Shown here in pieces: positions 54,743 to 64,000 of a DNA stretch of 64,000 nt. Positions within the stretch are counted from its first letter, which is position 1. Every line of letters starts with the position of its first letter. Under the pieces are notes generated by a model. It was not told the origin of the DNA. It did no database searches and saw nothing but the letters and a program-made list of their open reading frames with translations. Source of the stretch: Candidatus Uabimicrobium amorphum (lineage in GTDB: Bacteria > Planctomycetota > Uabimicrobiia > Uabimicrobiales > Uabimicrobiaceae). The DNA is taken from positions 8,615,547-8,679,546 of the forward strand of contig NZ_AP019860.1 of the NCBI RefSeq assembly GCF_009002475.1, given 5' to 3'. The position numbers and the translations under genes were made by a program.

Positions 54743-54781
54743 AAAAGAGTAACTGTGTTGATACAGTTACTCTTTTTTTTT
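54743..54781 (+). terminator. Rho-independent terminator after the M14 gene
   Basis: AAAAGAGTAACTGT and ACAGTTACTCTTTT pair perfectly around GTTGAT and run into a T tract. Confidence 0.93.
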
Positions 54782-54888
54782 CTTTCGCGATGGTTCATAA
54801 AACAAGCGTGCATCAACTGTATTTTGGAAACAGATACGAGATCTGTTCCCTACATTTCAAAGTATTTACATACTTGAGCCTATAGAGT

Positions 54889-54919
54889 GTGTCATTAATT
54901 AATAAGACACCTGCGTGTC
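54889..54919 (+). promoter_or_regulatory. GTGTC/GACAC/GTGTC alternative-stem leader of the histidine kinase gene
   Basis: One GACAC (54906-54910) could pair with GTGTC either upstream (54889-54893) or downstream (54915-54919), giving two exclusive stems about 50 nt before the coding region. It may be an attenuator or protein site; the evidence is only the repeats. Confidence 0.3.
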
Positions 54920-54965
54920 ATGAAAAATTTTAATTGATGATGTCCTTTCATTTGTGAGTATTTTT

Positions 54966-57900
54966 ATGCGTTGGAAAAAACTGCGACTTGTAATTGTTTT
55001 TCTGTGTATTACAACCACACTAAGTTATATTTTTTATAGCTACCGTATTTCCTATGTCGATAAAAACTGGGAGAGTTATCGCCAAAATTTTTTATACGAC
55101 GGCTTATTTGATGTGCAACAGCGCTTCTTTTCTTTGGAAAAGCAATTGCGCCATAAGTTAGATTATCTAATAAATACAACGGAGTTACAATCGTGTTTTC
55201 GCAAACACCTAAAAGCGCGCTCACAACGTCAAAGAGAGACGACAAAGACAGCTCTGTTTGAGCAACTATTCCGCAAAGATGTCAGTAAAGTCATAGAACC
55301 ATATGGAATTGCCGTTTTCGCCTCGTACAAAAATACTCCACTCATCGCGTGGAAAAACTGGTCCATTGACTTACCATTTTCGGTTCTCAACGAAGCCCTG
55401 TCAGGCGTACGCACATCTTACATATTGAATAGCCAAGAAAAAATTTACACCATGCTATGCTGTTTTGTACCGATTTTCGACAACGGCAAATGCTTGGGAA
55501 CATTTGCCATATCCACACGCCTCAACACGCGCTATTTACTTTCACATCGCTATATTAAAACGCAATATTTTACAGAAAATGATTTAGAAAAAGAACTATC
55601 GGCTAGACACATCCAGGAAATTGCGATTCACTTTACACAAAAAAATGATTTTTTTGAGGATGGCTTACAACAACCCTTTTTCAACCTAAACATGGAGCAT
55701 ATGGGGTGGGTGATTCTCGTTTCCAAGAGCAAGGAAACAGTTCTTGAAAATATATATAAAAATGGCCGTGTCATACGCAACGCGACATGGGGAGTCTTTG
55801 GCTTTGTACTATTGATATTATTCTTATATAATATATATTGTAGTACATTTCGCAACACAACAAAGCTGTTCCTGTCTATCGGTATTCTTATCGCAGCGCG
55901 TTATATTTTTATTATCATTTCCTTTCCCATTGAACTATTTGAACTTTTGAATTTACCCATAGAATTTTGCTCAGAATCCACAATGATTTTTGCTTCGCAA
56001 ATATATCATTTTGAACTAAGCGGTACTCCCATAGATTTTCTACTAACAAATTTATTCTTATTTCTAGGATGTCGCTTATTGCAAGAATACGGTGTGGGAA
56101 AAATTAACCGCAACCGTTTTACACAAACTAGTGCGTTCAAAATAGGAATGTTGTGTGTATTTTGTCTGGCCTTCACCTTATCTTATTATTTTTTACACAC
56201 CGCAACGCGTTCTATTGTCGAAGATTCCAGCGTCAAATTTGTCATCAATGATGAGATCATTCCCTCTTCGCCACAAATTATTCTTATGCTTGCGGTCATT
56301 TTTTTGGGCCTAGCCCTAGTGCTCCTTAACGCACAAGTCATCCGTTACTGCATACGGCTATACGAAGGATGGGACAAATACTATTTATTCGTGCCTCTAC
56401 CTTTTGTTTGCTATTATAGTGTGTTGCCGGAGACAAATAATTTTTACTTATTGATGTCGTGCATGGCTGGTGCCGTCTGCTTTTGCTGGGCCATATCACT
56501 TCTTGTTTTTTATTTTCCTAAGGTACAAACCATTCGCCGAACGGTCATTTTATTTTTTGTATGTCTGACAATCTATCCGATTATGTACTACGAAAGTAAG
56601 GCGAAAATACGCGACAATATTTCGAGTAAACAGGAAGAAAAAGCAGAAATTGCCTCCAACTACAAAAGTAAAGATTTTATCGAACAAATACTCGACAACC
56701 AATTGTGGTTTAACAAAGAGTTGATTAAGTCACTTGAATCCTTCAATGACGACGCGGCATTTTTGCTGTGGGCCAATAATACTATACTCAATAGCTATTT
56801 TCGCAACATATACATCTCTGTGTATGTCAAAGTCCCACAACCACTACCTCTCGGATTAGATGCCAATCGTTTTTTCTATTGGGGAGACGACGAAATTTAC
56901 TACGAATTGTCATCTTTTTCTTCTGGAGTTGCGAAAGAACAGTGGTATGAAGCGATGATAAAAAAAGACTTACCACACGATCGCTTGTTTGTTCTTGCGG
57001 GAGTAAGTGGCTACGGATATTCGACCCAAGAAAAGAAATCGCTTTTGACTCTAGGAGGAAAGCCGATTTTTAAGGGAGAAGAGATCATTGGTTATGTTGC
57101 TATTTTGACCATGTATGAAAAAATTAGCCAAATGCACACCAATTATCTCGCATACGGATTCTCCCAAGAAAGTATACGCGATTCACTACTTCGTGCTTAT
57201 TTTGATAAAGAAAAACTTATCGAAACAAGTATTCCTTACATGACCAAAACATTTAGTCCACCTCCGGTGGTTTTGGAAAATGTCGGCAAAGGTAACACCA
57301 GCGTATGGCTAACGCAAAATATTGAAAACGTCCCGTACGATTGTTTTTATTTCCCTCATGAAATTCAATTGCCGTATTATGATGAGAACGATGACAAACT
57401 TCCTAAATACCAAGTTCGCAAAATCATAGGTTTGATAGGTTACCCTGTTCCATCGACTATTTTTATGATCTTCTACTTTTTACAGCTATTTTTTGCGGGA
57501 CTTTTATGTGTCATTGTACCCAACTTTTTGTGGAATGGTGCCCACACCATCATTCGCGAAAATAAAATTAGCAACTTGTCTTTTGAACGCAAATTACTCA
57601 TCAGCTTTTTTACAATCTCGGCAATTCCCGTACTGCTACTTGCCATTTATAGCCGCGAACATGCTGTACAAAAAGTACATGAAAATTATCGTCACACATT
57701 GACAAATTACCTCGAAGGGGCTTATACTGCGATGGAGGAAGAGGACTACCTACTACAGCCTTTCGCAGAAAACGGTAACATCATTTCGTATAATTTGGGT
57801 ACAAAATTTTGCGAACAGTGGCACAAAGAAAACCGGCAAATTCTCAACGTGTACATGCGTAACAAAATTTTTGTTTCCAACGGGAGAGATTTTTTCCAAA

Positions 57901-59057
57901 CAGAGTTGTTGAGTGAAAGACTTCCTGGCGAGATATATTACAATCTAATTTTGCTAAAAAGAGATACGTTTATACATATTCAAGATACCGGCTTTATCGT
58001 GGGCTACAAAGCCGCTTTCTTCCATGACAACGCACGCGTACAAAATCTTATTCTTTCCATTCCCATGGTTTATGAAAAATCCCGTGTGGAAAGTGAAATC
58101 ACCAGTATCTTAGTCAATATTATCACGATATACGTAATATGCCTCCTCATTATTATTGTCGCGGCGTTTTTGCTCATTAACCACATCGTTCGTCCTTTAA
58201 AACAGCTCATCACAGGAATCAATCGCGTTTCGACAGGTGATTTAGCCGTAGAAATTCCGCGAACATCTAACGATGAAATAGGTCAACTTATCGCTGCTTT
58301 TAACCGCATGACCAAAGATTTGGAAGTGAGTCGCCATAAGCTGGTGCAAGCAGAGAAAAACGCTGCATGGCGCGAAATGTCACGGCAAATTGCTCATGAA
58401 ATCAAAAACCCGTTGACACCGATGCGTTTGTCTGCACAACACATTTTGCGAGCATATGAAGATCAAGCACGACAATTTCCCGTTATTTTACAAAGAGGCA
58501 TATCTAATATTATTGAAGCAATAGACTCTCTGGCAAAGACAGCGACGAGCTTCTCAGAGTTTGCCAAGTTTACCAAACCAAATTTAGAAGTATGTAACCT
58601 TGAGGATATTTTACTCACATGTGTGAATTTATTCGAAGAATACAAAGAAAAGGATATCACGACTCAACTGCACATCGAAAATGAAATTCCTCATGTCTTT
58701 GTCGATCCACATCAAGTGAAACGTGTATTTATCAATCTTGTCACCAACGCAATACATGCAATGGAGGACAAAGAAGACGAGGGACATATCAACATTATAT
58801 GCAATTACTCTTCACCACAGACATACGTTGTTGTAGAGGTGAGAGATAACGGTTGTGGTGTTCCGGAACATGTAAAACCACATTTATTTGAGCCTAACTT
58901 TTCCACGAAGAGTTACGGCAGTGGTCTAGGATTGGCAATCACAAAAAGATCTATAGAGAACATGAATGGTGAAATTAGTATAGAGAGCAAAGAAGGTGTT
59001 GGAACAACAGTATTTGTTAAATTACCAATACAACAAATGTCATGTGAAGATCAGTAA
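54966..59057 (+). CDS. NtrY-like sensor histidine kinase with extra polytopic membrane module
   Basis: About 1363 residues. The ATG at 54966 is preferred, with an in-frame GTG at 54954 possible. A first membrane helix (~5-25) precedes an extracellular segment, then about eight helices (~270-555), a second large soluble sensor region (~560-830), one helix (~835-860), another sensor part, and a last helix (~1040-1070). HAMP (~1075-1125), HisKA (AHEIKNPLTPMRLS; His about residue 1144) and HATPase (NLVTNAIHAM, VRDNGCGVPE, GSGLGLAITK) follow. The NPLTPM H-box is NtrY/AtoS-like. No response regulator is adjacent. The double sensor and polytopic insert make it about twice the usual NtrY length. Confidence 0.92.
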   Translation: MRWKKLRLVIVFLCITTTLSYIFYSYRISYVDKNWESYRQNFLYDGLFDVQQRFFSLEKQLRHKLDYLINTTELQSCFRKHLKARSQRQRETTKTALFEQLFRKDVSKVIEPYGIAVFASYKNTPLIAWKNWSIDLPFSVLNEALSGVRTSYILNSQEKIYTMLCCFVPIFDNGKCLGTFAISTRLNTRYLLSHRYIKTQYFTENDLEKELSARHIQEIAIHFTQKNDFFEDGLQQPFFNLNMEHMGWVILVSKSKETVLENIYKNGRVIRNATWGVFGFVLLILFLYNIYCSTFRNTTKLFLSIGILIAARYIFIIISFPIELFELLNLPIEFCSESTMIFASQIYHFELSGTPIDFLLTNLFLFLGCRLLQEYGVGKINRNRFTQTSAFKIGMLCVFCLAFTLSYYFLHTATRSIVEDSSVKFVINDEIIPSSPQIILMLAVIFLGLALVLLNAQVIRYCIRLYEGWDKYYLFVPLPFVCYYSVLPETNNFYLLMSCMAGAVCFCWAISLLVFYFPKVQTIRRTVILFFVCLTIYPIMYYESKAKIRDNISSKQEEKAEIASNYKSKDFIEQILDNQLWFNKELIKSLESFNDDAAFLLWANNTILNSYFRNIYISVYVKVPQPLPLGLDANRFFYWGDDEIYYELSSFSSGVAKEQWYEAMIKKDLPHDRLFVLAGVSGYGYSTQEKKSLLTLGGKPIFKGEEIIGYVAILTMYEKISQMHTNYLAYGFSQESIRDSLLRAYFDKEKLIETSIPYMTKTFSPPPVVLENVGKGNTSVWLTQNIENVPYDCFYFPHEIQLPYYDENDDKLPKYQVRKIIGLIGYPVPSTIFMIFYFLQLFFAGLLCVIVPNFLWNGAHTIIRENKISNLSFERKLLISFFTISAIPVLLLAIYSREHAVQKVHENYRHTLTNYLEGAYTAMEEEDYLLQPFAENGNIISYNLGTKFCEQWHKENRQILNVYMRNKIFVSNGRDFFQTELLSERLPGEIYYNLILLKRDTFIHIQDTGFIVGYKAAFFHDNARVQNLILSIPMVYEKSRVESEITSILVNIITIYVICLLIIIVAAFLLINHIVRPLKQLITGINRVSTGDLAVEIPRTSNDEIGQLIAAFNRMTKDLEVSRHKLVQAEKNAAWREMSRQIAHEIKNPLTPMRLSAQHILRAYEDQARQFPVILQRGISNIIEAIDSLAKTATSFSEFAKFTKPNLEVCNLEDILLTCVNLFEEYKEKDITTQLHIENEIPHVFVDPHQVKRVFINLVTNAIHAMEDKEDEGHINIICNYSSPQTYVVVEVRDNGCGVPEHVKPHLFEPNFSTKSYGSGLGLAITKRSIENMNGEISIESKEGVGTTVFVKLPIQQMSCEDQ

Positions 59058-59092
59058 ATCCTTCGCATGTTCCATCTTAGAAAGAAGGTTGC

Positions 59093-59365
59093 ATGGCAAA
59101 ACAATGCCTATATTGTGGTGTTAGCGACGAAATAATCCCGGTAACTTTTGTTGATAACGTTTGTAAAAGATGCATTCGCATCCAATGTTTTCAGATGATT
59201 CGCGACGGATTGTTTCAGCAAATAATAGAACGCGATATTCAATATGCCGAGAGCATGATGCAAATCGCAAAGGAATTCAAAGAACGCAATCCCTACGAGT
59301 ATTTACAAATTGCCGAAAAAGTGCGGCAGGACTTTGAGGAATATATGACCTTATTATTGTGGTAG
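59093..59365 (+). CDS. Small protein with paired CxxC zinc-ribbon motif
   Basis: 90 residues. CLYCG and CKRCI 19 residues apart would bind one zinc; the rest is a long amphipathic helix. It starts 35 nt after the histidine kinase gene and ends 4 nt before the next gene, so it is probably in the same transcript. No family recognised; zinc-finger-plus-helix miniproteins often mediate protein contacts. Confidence 0.65.
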   Translation: MAKQCLYCGVSDEIIPVTFVDNVCKRCIRIQCFQMIRDGLFQQIIERDIQYAESMMQIAKEFKERNPYEYLQIAEKVRQDFEEYMTLLLW

Positions 59366-59369
59366 TAAT

Positions 59370-59825
59370 ATGCAAAAATGCAAAAAAATTTTTCAAACAA
59401 TGCTGTTGATAGTGGGAATTGGTGCATTTTTAATGATGTTTGTGTTGTTTTTTTATACACAAAACAATGCGCGTACTTTATACCGTTTCAAAGAGCACGG
59501 CAAAAAAATAACGGCAACTGTTGTCGAAAAAAGCTGTAACTCTTTCTTAGGTTATAAAACCTATACGGTAGCGGTAAAATACAAAAAGCAAACACGGCAT
59601 ATCACACGCTTTATTTCTGAGAAAACATACAATACTTTGCACCTAAATTCCACAACAGAAATATTGCAGAACAGTGAGAATACCGAAACGATTTTATTCG
59701 CGAGTACCGATAAAAAAAATCTAAAAATTACAGATAAAAAAACAATAGTATACATACTACTTCTTATTGGTTTTGTATGCTTTGTGACACACTCTATATT
59801 AGGTAACTTAGGACATGACAGATAA
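59370..59825 (+). CDS. DUF3592-like small membrane protein
   Basis: 151 residues. Two membrane helices (~10-30 and ~125-145) flank a small beta domain with TATVVEKSCNSFLGYKTYTVAVKYK, the pattern of DUF3592 proteins ('g...ATVv...'). Function unknown. It overlaps the next gene by 11 nt, which starts inside its last codons. Confidence 0.65.
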   Translation: MQKCKKIFQTMLLIVGIGAFLMMFVLFFYTQNNARTLYRFKEHGKKITATVVEKSCNSFLGYKTYTVAVKYKKQTRHITRFISEKTYNTLHLNSTTEILQNSENTETILFASTDKKNLKITDKKTIVYILLLIGFVCFVTHSILGNLGHDR

Positions 59826-61254
59826 ACAAGATAATGAAAACAAGCCACCAAAATTCCAAGAGGAAGAGCTTGTCTGCCAGGAAAAACAAATTGATTTTCG
59901 ATCACAAATATTGCGCTATCAAGCAACAACTGGACGCTTACCTTTAAAAAACAAAGACCAGGAAATTGATGCGCAAATATTTTTTACCTACTATCAAAAA
60001 ACTCCCAGTGACAAGCAACGTCCGCTAACATTTGCATTCAATGGTGGACCAGGCTCACCAGCCATCTGGCTTCATTTAGGTGCATTAGGGCCAAAAAAAG
60101 TACAGATGACCGCAGAAGGGTTTTTTCCACAACTTCCGTTTAAAATGGTCGACAATAGCCACTCATGGCTAAATGAAACAGATCTAGTATTTATAGATCC
60201 CGTAGGGTGTGGTTATAGCGAGGCAAAAGACGAAAAAACTCAAGAGAAGTTTTTTAGCCCCAATGGGGATATAGAATCAATGGGGGAATTTATCCGTTTG
60301 TTTTTAACGAGATTTGAACGTTGGTCTTCCCCACTATTTCTTGCGGGGGAAAGTTATGGGGCATTTCGCGTTGCAGGTCTTGCTGGCCACCTTTTTCATC
60401 GAGGCATTACGTTTAATGGTGTCATGCTCATCTCTGGAGCTTTGAATTTTTATACTCTACACATCGGTCCAGATTATCGCTTACACGACCTACCGTTCGT
60501 ACTCATTCTTCCGTCCTACACAGCTGCCGCTTGGTACCATAAAAAGCTTTCAGACGACCTACAAAAACGCGATTTAAAGGATGTGTTGCAAGAAGTGGAA
60601 AAGTGGGCCAAAACCGAATACACACTTGCTCTTATGGAAGGCAATGAACTAACGACCGAAAACTACGACAATATTGTTGACAAACTATGCATGTACACAG
60701 GATTACAACCACAAAAAGTTCGTGAAGTCGATCTGCGTGTTACTCTTCAAGAATTTTGTCACAATCTCATGAAGCCAGAAAATACGGTTGTCGGACGTTT
60801 AGATACGCGTTTCGTGGGTTTAAACGCCTACGAAAGTGTTGTCGGTAGTTTAACAGGTGACCCTAGTCTTGCAAGTATCATCCCACCTTTCAACAGCTGT
60901 TTTTATCAATACGTCGCCGAGGAATTGGGATACAAAAGCGACCTGACGTATCAAAATTTAACAGGTGTTACTTCATGGAAATGGGAAAATGGACATGCAG
61001 ATACGAGCCAGGCCTTACAAAAAGCCATGAGTCTTAATCCACATATGAAACTGTACGTAGGTATAGGATATTACGATTTGGCAACGCCATACTTCGCCAT
61101 GGATTATACATTGTCACATATGCGTTTAGATGCTTCACGTCATGCCAATATCGCCTATCACGCTTATGAGGCAGGACATATGTACTACATTAATGAAAAT
61201 TCTTTGCAAAAATTTTACGACCATATTGCGCAATTTATCACAGGCTCACTATAG
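59815..61254 (+). CDS. Serine carboxypeptidase-like (peptidase S10 family)
   Basis: 479 residues. FAFNGGPGSPAIWLHLGALGP is the S10 oxyanion/substrate region (NGGPGS), LAGESYGAFRVAG has the nucleophile Ser, VGIGYYDLATPYFA the Asp, and EAGHMYYINE the His. No signal peptide is visible, unlike most eukaryotic S10 enzymes, so it may act in the cytoplasm or be exported otherwise. It overlaps the DUF3592-like gene and closes the histidine kinase cluster. Bacterial S10 homologues are uncommon but known. Confidence 0.93.
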   Translation: MTDKQDNENKPPKFQEEELVCQEKQIDFRSQILRYQATTGRLPLKNKDQEIDAQIFFTYYQKTPSDKQRPLTFAFNGGPGSPAIWLHLGALGPKKVQMTAEGFFPQLPFKMVDNSHSWLNETDLVFIDPVGCGYSEAKDEKTQEKFFSPNGDIESMGEFIRLFLTRFERWSSPLFLAGESYGAFRVAGLAGHLFHRGITFNGVMLISGALNFYTLHIGPDYRLHDLPFVLILPSYTAAAWYHKKLSDDLQKRDLKDVLQEVEKWAKTEYTLALMEGNELTTENYDNIVDKLCMYTGLQPQKVREVDLRVTLQEFCHNLMKPENTVVGRLDTRFVGLNAYESVVGSLTGDPSLASIIPPFNSCFYQYVAEELGYKSDLTYQNLTGVTSWKWENGHADTSQALQKAMSLNPHMKLYVGIGYYDLATPYFAMDYTLSHMRLDASRHANIAYHAYEAGHMYYINENSLQKFYDHIAQFITGSL

Positions 61255-61274
61255 GGCTTTTGACATCGATCATT

Positions 61275-61316
61275 AAAAAAAGGCTGTTATCCCTACCAAA
61301 TAAAGAGATAACAGCC
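61275..61316 (-). terminator. Rho-independent terminator for the lipoprotein gene
   Basis: GGCTGTTATC and GATAACAGCC pair perfectly; on the minus strand they are followed by TTTTTTT. It lies between the S10 and lipoprotein genes, which converge. Confidence 0.85.
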
Positions 61317-61340
61317 CAATTCATTCAACAACGCGGCGGA

Positions 61341-61850
61341 TTACTTACGCTTAAACGATACCTTAGCTTCCATCTTTGGAACTTTTACGATGTGATATGG
61401 CTGACAAAATCCCATAGACATCATTCCCCCCGGATCAGGGTTTACCTCTTTTACTTGCGTTGTGCACGCATCGCCTTTTATCATCACTTCCGCAACATTA
61501 ATACTATGTCCGCCGCTTGACTGTTGCCCTTTGAATACAGCAATAACAGTTTCTTTCTCAAAATCTATTTTTGGTAGTTCTGGCTTAGGTTCCATATTGG
61601 CATGAACTTGAGCCCAGAGTTTTTTCCATTCATCTTCGTTGGTGATCACATAGTCTTTTTTTTCGTTGTGCCCACAATTGGCACCTTGAGAAATAGTTGT
61701 AAACTCCACTTTTTTCTCCTGTGTATTGTTGTCTTGTTGTGTATTGTTTTCATTATTTTGCGACTTGTCTGGAGTATTTTCAGGCTTGGGATTGCAGCCA
61801 ATGACGCATAAACACAAAATAACTAACAATATATTACGATAATAAAACAT
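61341..61850 (-). CDS. PrcB-domain lipoprotein
   Basis: 169 residues from the ATG at 61850, chosen for the GGGAG just upstream; two in-frame ATGs lie before it. The lipobox LCVIGC gives a lipid-anchored Cys at residue ~19. A disordered Asn/Gln-rich linker (~20-45) precedes a small beta domain with WKKLWAQV, IDFEKETVIAVFKGQQSSGGHSI, matching the PrcB C-terminal domain of the treponemal protease complex. It is probably a periplasmic or outer-surface lipoprotein that modulates proteases. Confidence 0.85.
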   Translation of the reverse strand: MFYYRNILLVILCLCVIGCNPKPENTPDKSQNNENNTQQDNNTQEKKVEFTTISQGANCGHNEKKDYVITNEDEWKKLWAQVHANMEPKPELPKIDFEKETVIAVFKGQQSSGGHSINVAEVMIKGDACTTQVKEVNPDPGGMMSMGFCQPYHIVKVPKMEAKVSFKRK

Positions 61851-62040
61851 AATTTCTCCCATCTGTAAGACCATTGCAATTTGGTAGTAGGGCTACCATA
61901 AATTGTAAACCGCAGATTTCCGTTGTATCTTTTTCAAATAAAATATATCATGAGGGAAAAGTAGCGTGCCATAAACACGCCAGATATAGAACATAACTTA
62001 GCAAAATATTTTGTTAGATAAAACCTAGAATTGAAAATTT

Positions 62041-64000
62041 ATGAACAATAACCCCCTTTTAATCGAACATGGTTGTGTCGATTTTTCGTTGTTAAAAGCA
62101 GAACATGTCGTTCCTGCCGTAGAAAAAACAATTCAAGATTGTACACAAATCATGGAAAAAATAACCGCTACCGAAAACCACAATTATGAAACTCTCGTTG
62201 CTCAGCTCGACATCATGAGTTTGAAAATCGACCGTTTGTGGTCTCCGGTTACGATGCTAAACTTTCTAGCCAATTCTCCAGAAATTCGTACAGCGTATAA
62301 CGAAGGACGTCAACTGCTCACACAGTTTGAAACTGTTTTGCGTTCTAACTCTATGATATACAATCATCTAGAAAACTTTTCGAAAGATTCACTGAATACA
62401 GAACAACAAACAGTGCTCGAAAATTATACCCGCGATTTTCGTCTACACGGAGCATCGTTACAAGATAGCGCAAAAGAACGCTACAAAGAAATCGTTCTCG
62501 AACTGAGTAACTTACAATCGACCTTTGGTGAAAATGTGTTGGATTCCACGGCCAGTTTTCAGCTGTTAGTAAAAGATGAAAACGAACTGGCAGGTCTACC
62601 ACAATCGATCAAAGCATCCCTCAAGGAAGAAGCACAAAAAAGTGGCCAAGAAGGATATCTGTGTACATTGCAGATGCCTGTGGTAAACGCCATCCTCAAA
62701 TACGTAGATGACGAAAATATCCGCAAGCAAATATACATGGCGCATAGTAAACGTGCTCTAGAAGAAGGGCGTGACAACCGACCATTGATCAAAGAAATTC
62801 TTACTCTACGTAAAGAACTAGCTTCTTTACTGGGATTTGAAACCTATGCTCATCTGTCACTGGCCAAAAAAACCGCGGAATCTCCCGAAGAGGTACTTGA
62901 ATTTTTATACTCCCTTGAAGAAAAAACCAGCGAACCCGCCAAAAAAGAATTCGCAGAACTTTCCGAATTTAAGAAACAAACCACGGGCGGTGAATTGCAC
63001 CATTGGGACTACTCTTACTATTTAGAAAAATTGCGCAAACAACAACTCGACTTCAGTGAAGAAGATCTACGGCCGTATTTCTCTATTGACTCCGTTCTTA
63101 AGGGGCTTTTTGAAATCGTCGAAAAAATATATGAAGTTGAAGTCAAAGAAGTCGAGGCACCCCAGTGCTGGAGTTCTGAAGTTCGTTATTTCCGCGCGCA
63201 TAGTGATGGAGAGATGCTAGGCGAATTCTTTCTCGACTATCACCCACGTAAGAATAAACGCGGCGGAGCATGGATGCAGGATGTGGTGGGACGTTCAAGA
63301 AATGAAAACGGTTACGAAAAACCCATAGGTCTCATTGGCGGTAACGCGACACGAGCCACTGAAGATACCCCCGCTCTTCTAGATCATCGTGAAGTTGTGA
63401 CATTATTTCACGAGTTTGGACACATGTCGCAATTTCTTTTTACGAAGTGCAATGAATATAGTGTAGCAGGTATTAACGGTGTTCCCTGGGATGTGGTGGA
63501 ACTTCCATCGCAATTTCTAGAAAATTGGGCATGGAACAAGGACGCACTAAAGATGTTCGCTCACCATTACGAAACCGGTGAAGAAATTCCCGATGACTTA
63601 TGCGACAAGCTCATTGCCTCGCGCAACTTTCATCGTGCAACACAAATTCGTCGTCAGTTAGAATTTGGTTTAATGGATATGCACCTACACTACGACTACG
63701 ACGGCAAACCACTTTTCGAGTTTTCCGAAGAAATACACAACAAAATGTCGTTCTTTCCTCTCTTGCCAGACACTCTATTTCTCGCGGCATTCAATCATAT
63801 CTTTGCTGGTGGTTATAGCGCCGGATACTTCTCCTACAAATGGGCAGAAGTTTGGGAAGCAGACGCTTTTGAGCTATTTAGAGAAAAAGGTATCTTCAAC
63901 CGCGAAATTGGCCGAAGTTTCCGTCAGAATATTTTGGAAAAAGGTGGAAGTGAAAACCCATTCGTACTCTATGAAAGATTTAGAGGAAGACGTCCGCAAC
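62041..64000 (+). CDS. prlC: M3 family oligopeptidase (oligopeptidase A type), 3' end outside window
   Basis: An open frame from ATG 62041 runs 653 codons to the window edge. The N-terminal helical part has a YTRDFRLHGASLQD segment, as in oligopeptidase A. The active site is VTLFHEFGHMSQF (about 63409-63423), with the third ligand expected after it. The end, YERFRGRRPQ, aligns near the C-terminus of oligopeptidase A (FRGREP), so only ~20-30 residues are missing. It degrades short peptides in the cytoplasm, such as cleaved signal peptides. It is divergent from the lipoprotein gene. Confidence 0.93.
   Translation, partial: MNNNPLLIEHGCVDFSLLKAEHVVPAVEKTIQDCTQIMEKITATENHNYETLVAQLDIMSLKIDRLWSPVTMLNFLANSPEIRTAYNEGRQLLTQFETVLRSNSMIYNHLENFSKDSLNTEQQTVLENYTRDFRLHGASLQDSAKERYKEIVLELSNLQSTFGENVLDSTASFQLLVKDENELAGLPQSIKASLKEEAQKSGQEGYLCTLQMPVVNAILKYVDDENIRKQIYMAHSKRALEEGRDNRPLIKEILTLRKELASLLGFETYAHLSLAKKTAESPEEVLEFLYSLEEKTSEPAKKEFAELSEFKKQTTGGELHHWDYSYYLEKLRKQQLDFSEEDLRPYFSIDSVLKGLFEIVEKIYEVEVKEVEAPQCWSSEVRYFRAHSDGEMLGEFFLDYHPRKNKRGGAWMQDVVGRSRNENGYEKPIGLIGGNATRATEDTPALLDHREVVTLFHEFGHMSQFLFTKCNEYSVAGINGVPWDVVELPSQFLENWAWNKDALKMFAHHYETGEEIPDDLCDKLIASRNFHRATQIRRQLEFGLMDMHLHYDYDGKPLFEFSEEIHNKMSFFPLLPDTLFLAAFNHIFAGGYSAGYFSYKWAEVWEADAFELFREKGIFNREIGRSFRQNILEKGGSENPFVLYERFRGRRPQ

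Noticed and set aside
61260..61520. 86-residue plus-strand frame after the S10 gene
   Set aside because: It runs through the minus-strand terminator and the lipoprotein gene in a shadow frame; no signals.

Overview
The window is AT-rich DNA, almost fully coding, from a bacterium with many large Ser/Thr protein kinases, FHA, WD40 and TPR proteins, giant exported and membrane proteins, and overlapping operons. The style suggests a Planctomycetota-type bacterium, possibly close to the AT-rich 'Candidatus Uabimicrobium' group. That is inference from gene content: there is no rRNA gene or other decisive marker here. No tRNA, rRNA, CRISPR array, insertion sequence or prophage was seen.

Layout. 1-6.4 kb: an ABC-type permease (cut by the window start) and a TPR-STAS protein; a free-standing GspE/PilB N-terminal domain protein; a canonical kinase followed by an FHA pseudokinase; and an RNase Y with an altered HD domain. 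6.4-17.7 kb: Lon protease with an acidic repeat extension; a 1380-residue exported fusion (C2-like, coiled coil, trypsin-like protease, TPR, TAXI-type binding protein); a large exported protein of unknown function; and a sodium:solute symporter. 17.8-22.3 kb: a tightly coupled cassette of KAS III-like protein, cytochrome P450, FAD oxidoreductase (split by a -1 frameshift at A AAA AAG) and a metaxin/FAXC-like GST. 22.3-29.1 kb: a six-gene nonulosonic acid (legionaminic/sialic-like) operon. 29.2-32.4 kb: methylmalonyl-CoA mutase and its chaperone GTPase.

32.7-40.2 kb: TraB/GumN protein, small exported protein, alpha/beta hydrolase, Ffh, ribosomal protein S16, an endonuclease III-like protein without its catalytic residues, imidazolonepropionase and an SDR enzyme. 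40.2-53.2 kb: a 2481-residue polytopic membrane protein with a coding minisatellite, a kinase-WD40 protein, an M48 metalloprotease and a DUF4442-like hotdog protein. 53.4-64 kb: a secreted M14 carboxypeptidase, a 1367-residue NtrY-like histidine kinase with an extra membrane module, a zinc-ribbon mini-protein, a DUF3592-like protein, an S10-type carboxypeptidase, a PrcB-like lipoprotein and an M3 oligopeptidase that runs off the end.

The strongest candidates for undescribed biology are the protease/TAXI fusion (9.5-13.7 kb), the KAS III/P450/FAD/GST cassette with its possible programmed frameshift, and the recurring pattern of degenerate enzymes (pseudokinase, altered RNase Y, KAS III without His/Asn, endonuclease III without Lys/Asp) in otherwise intact operons.
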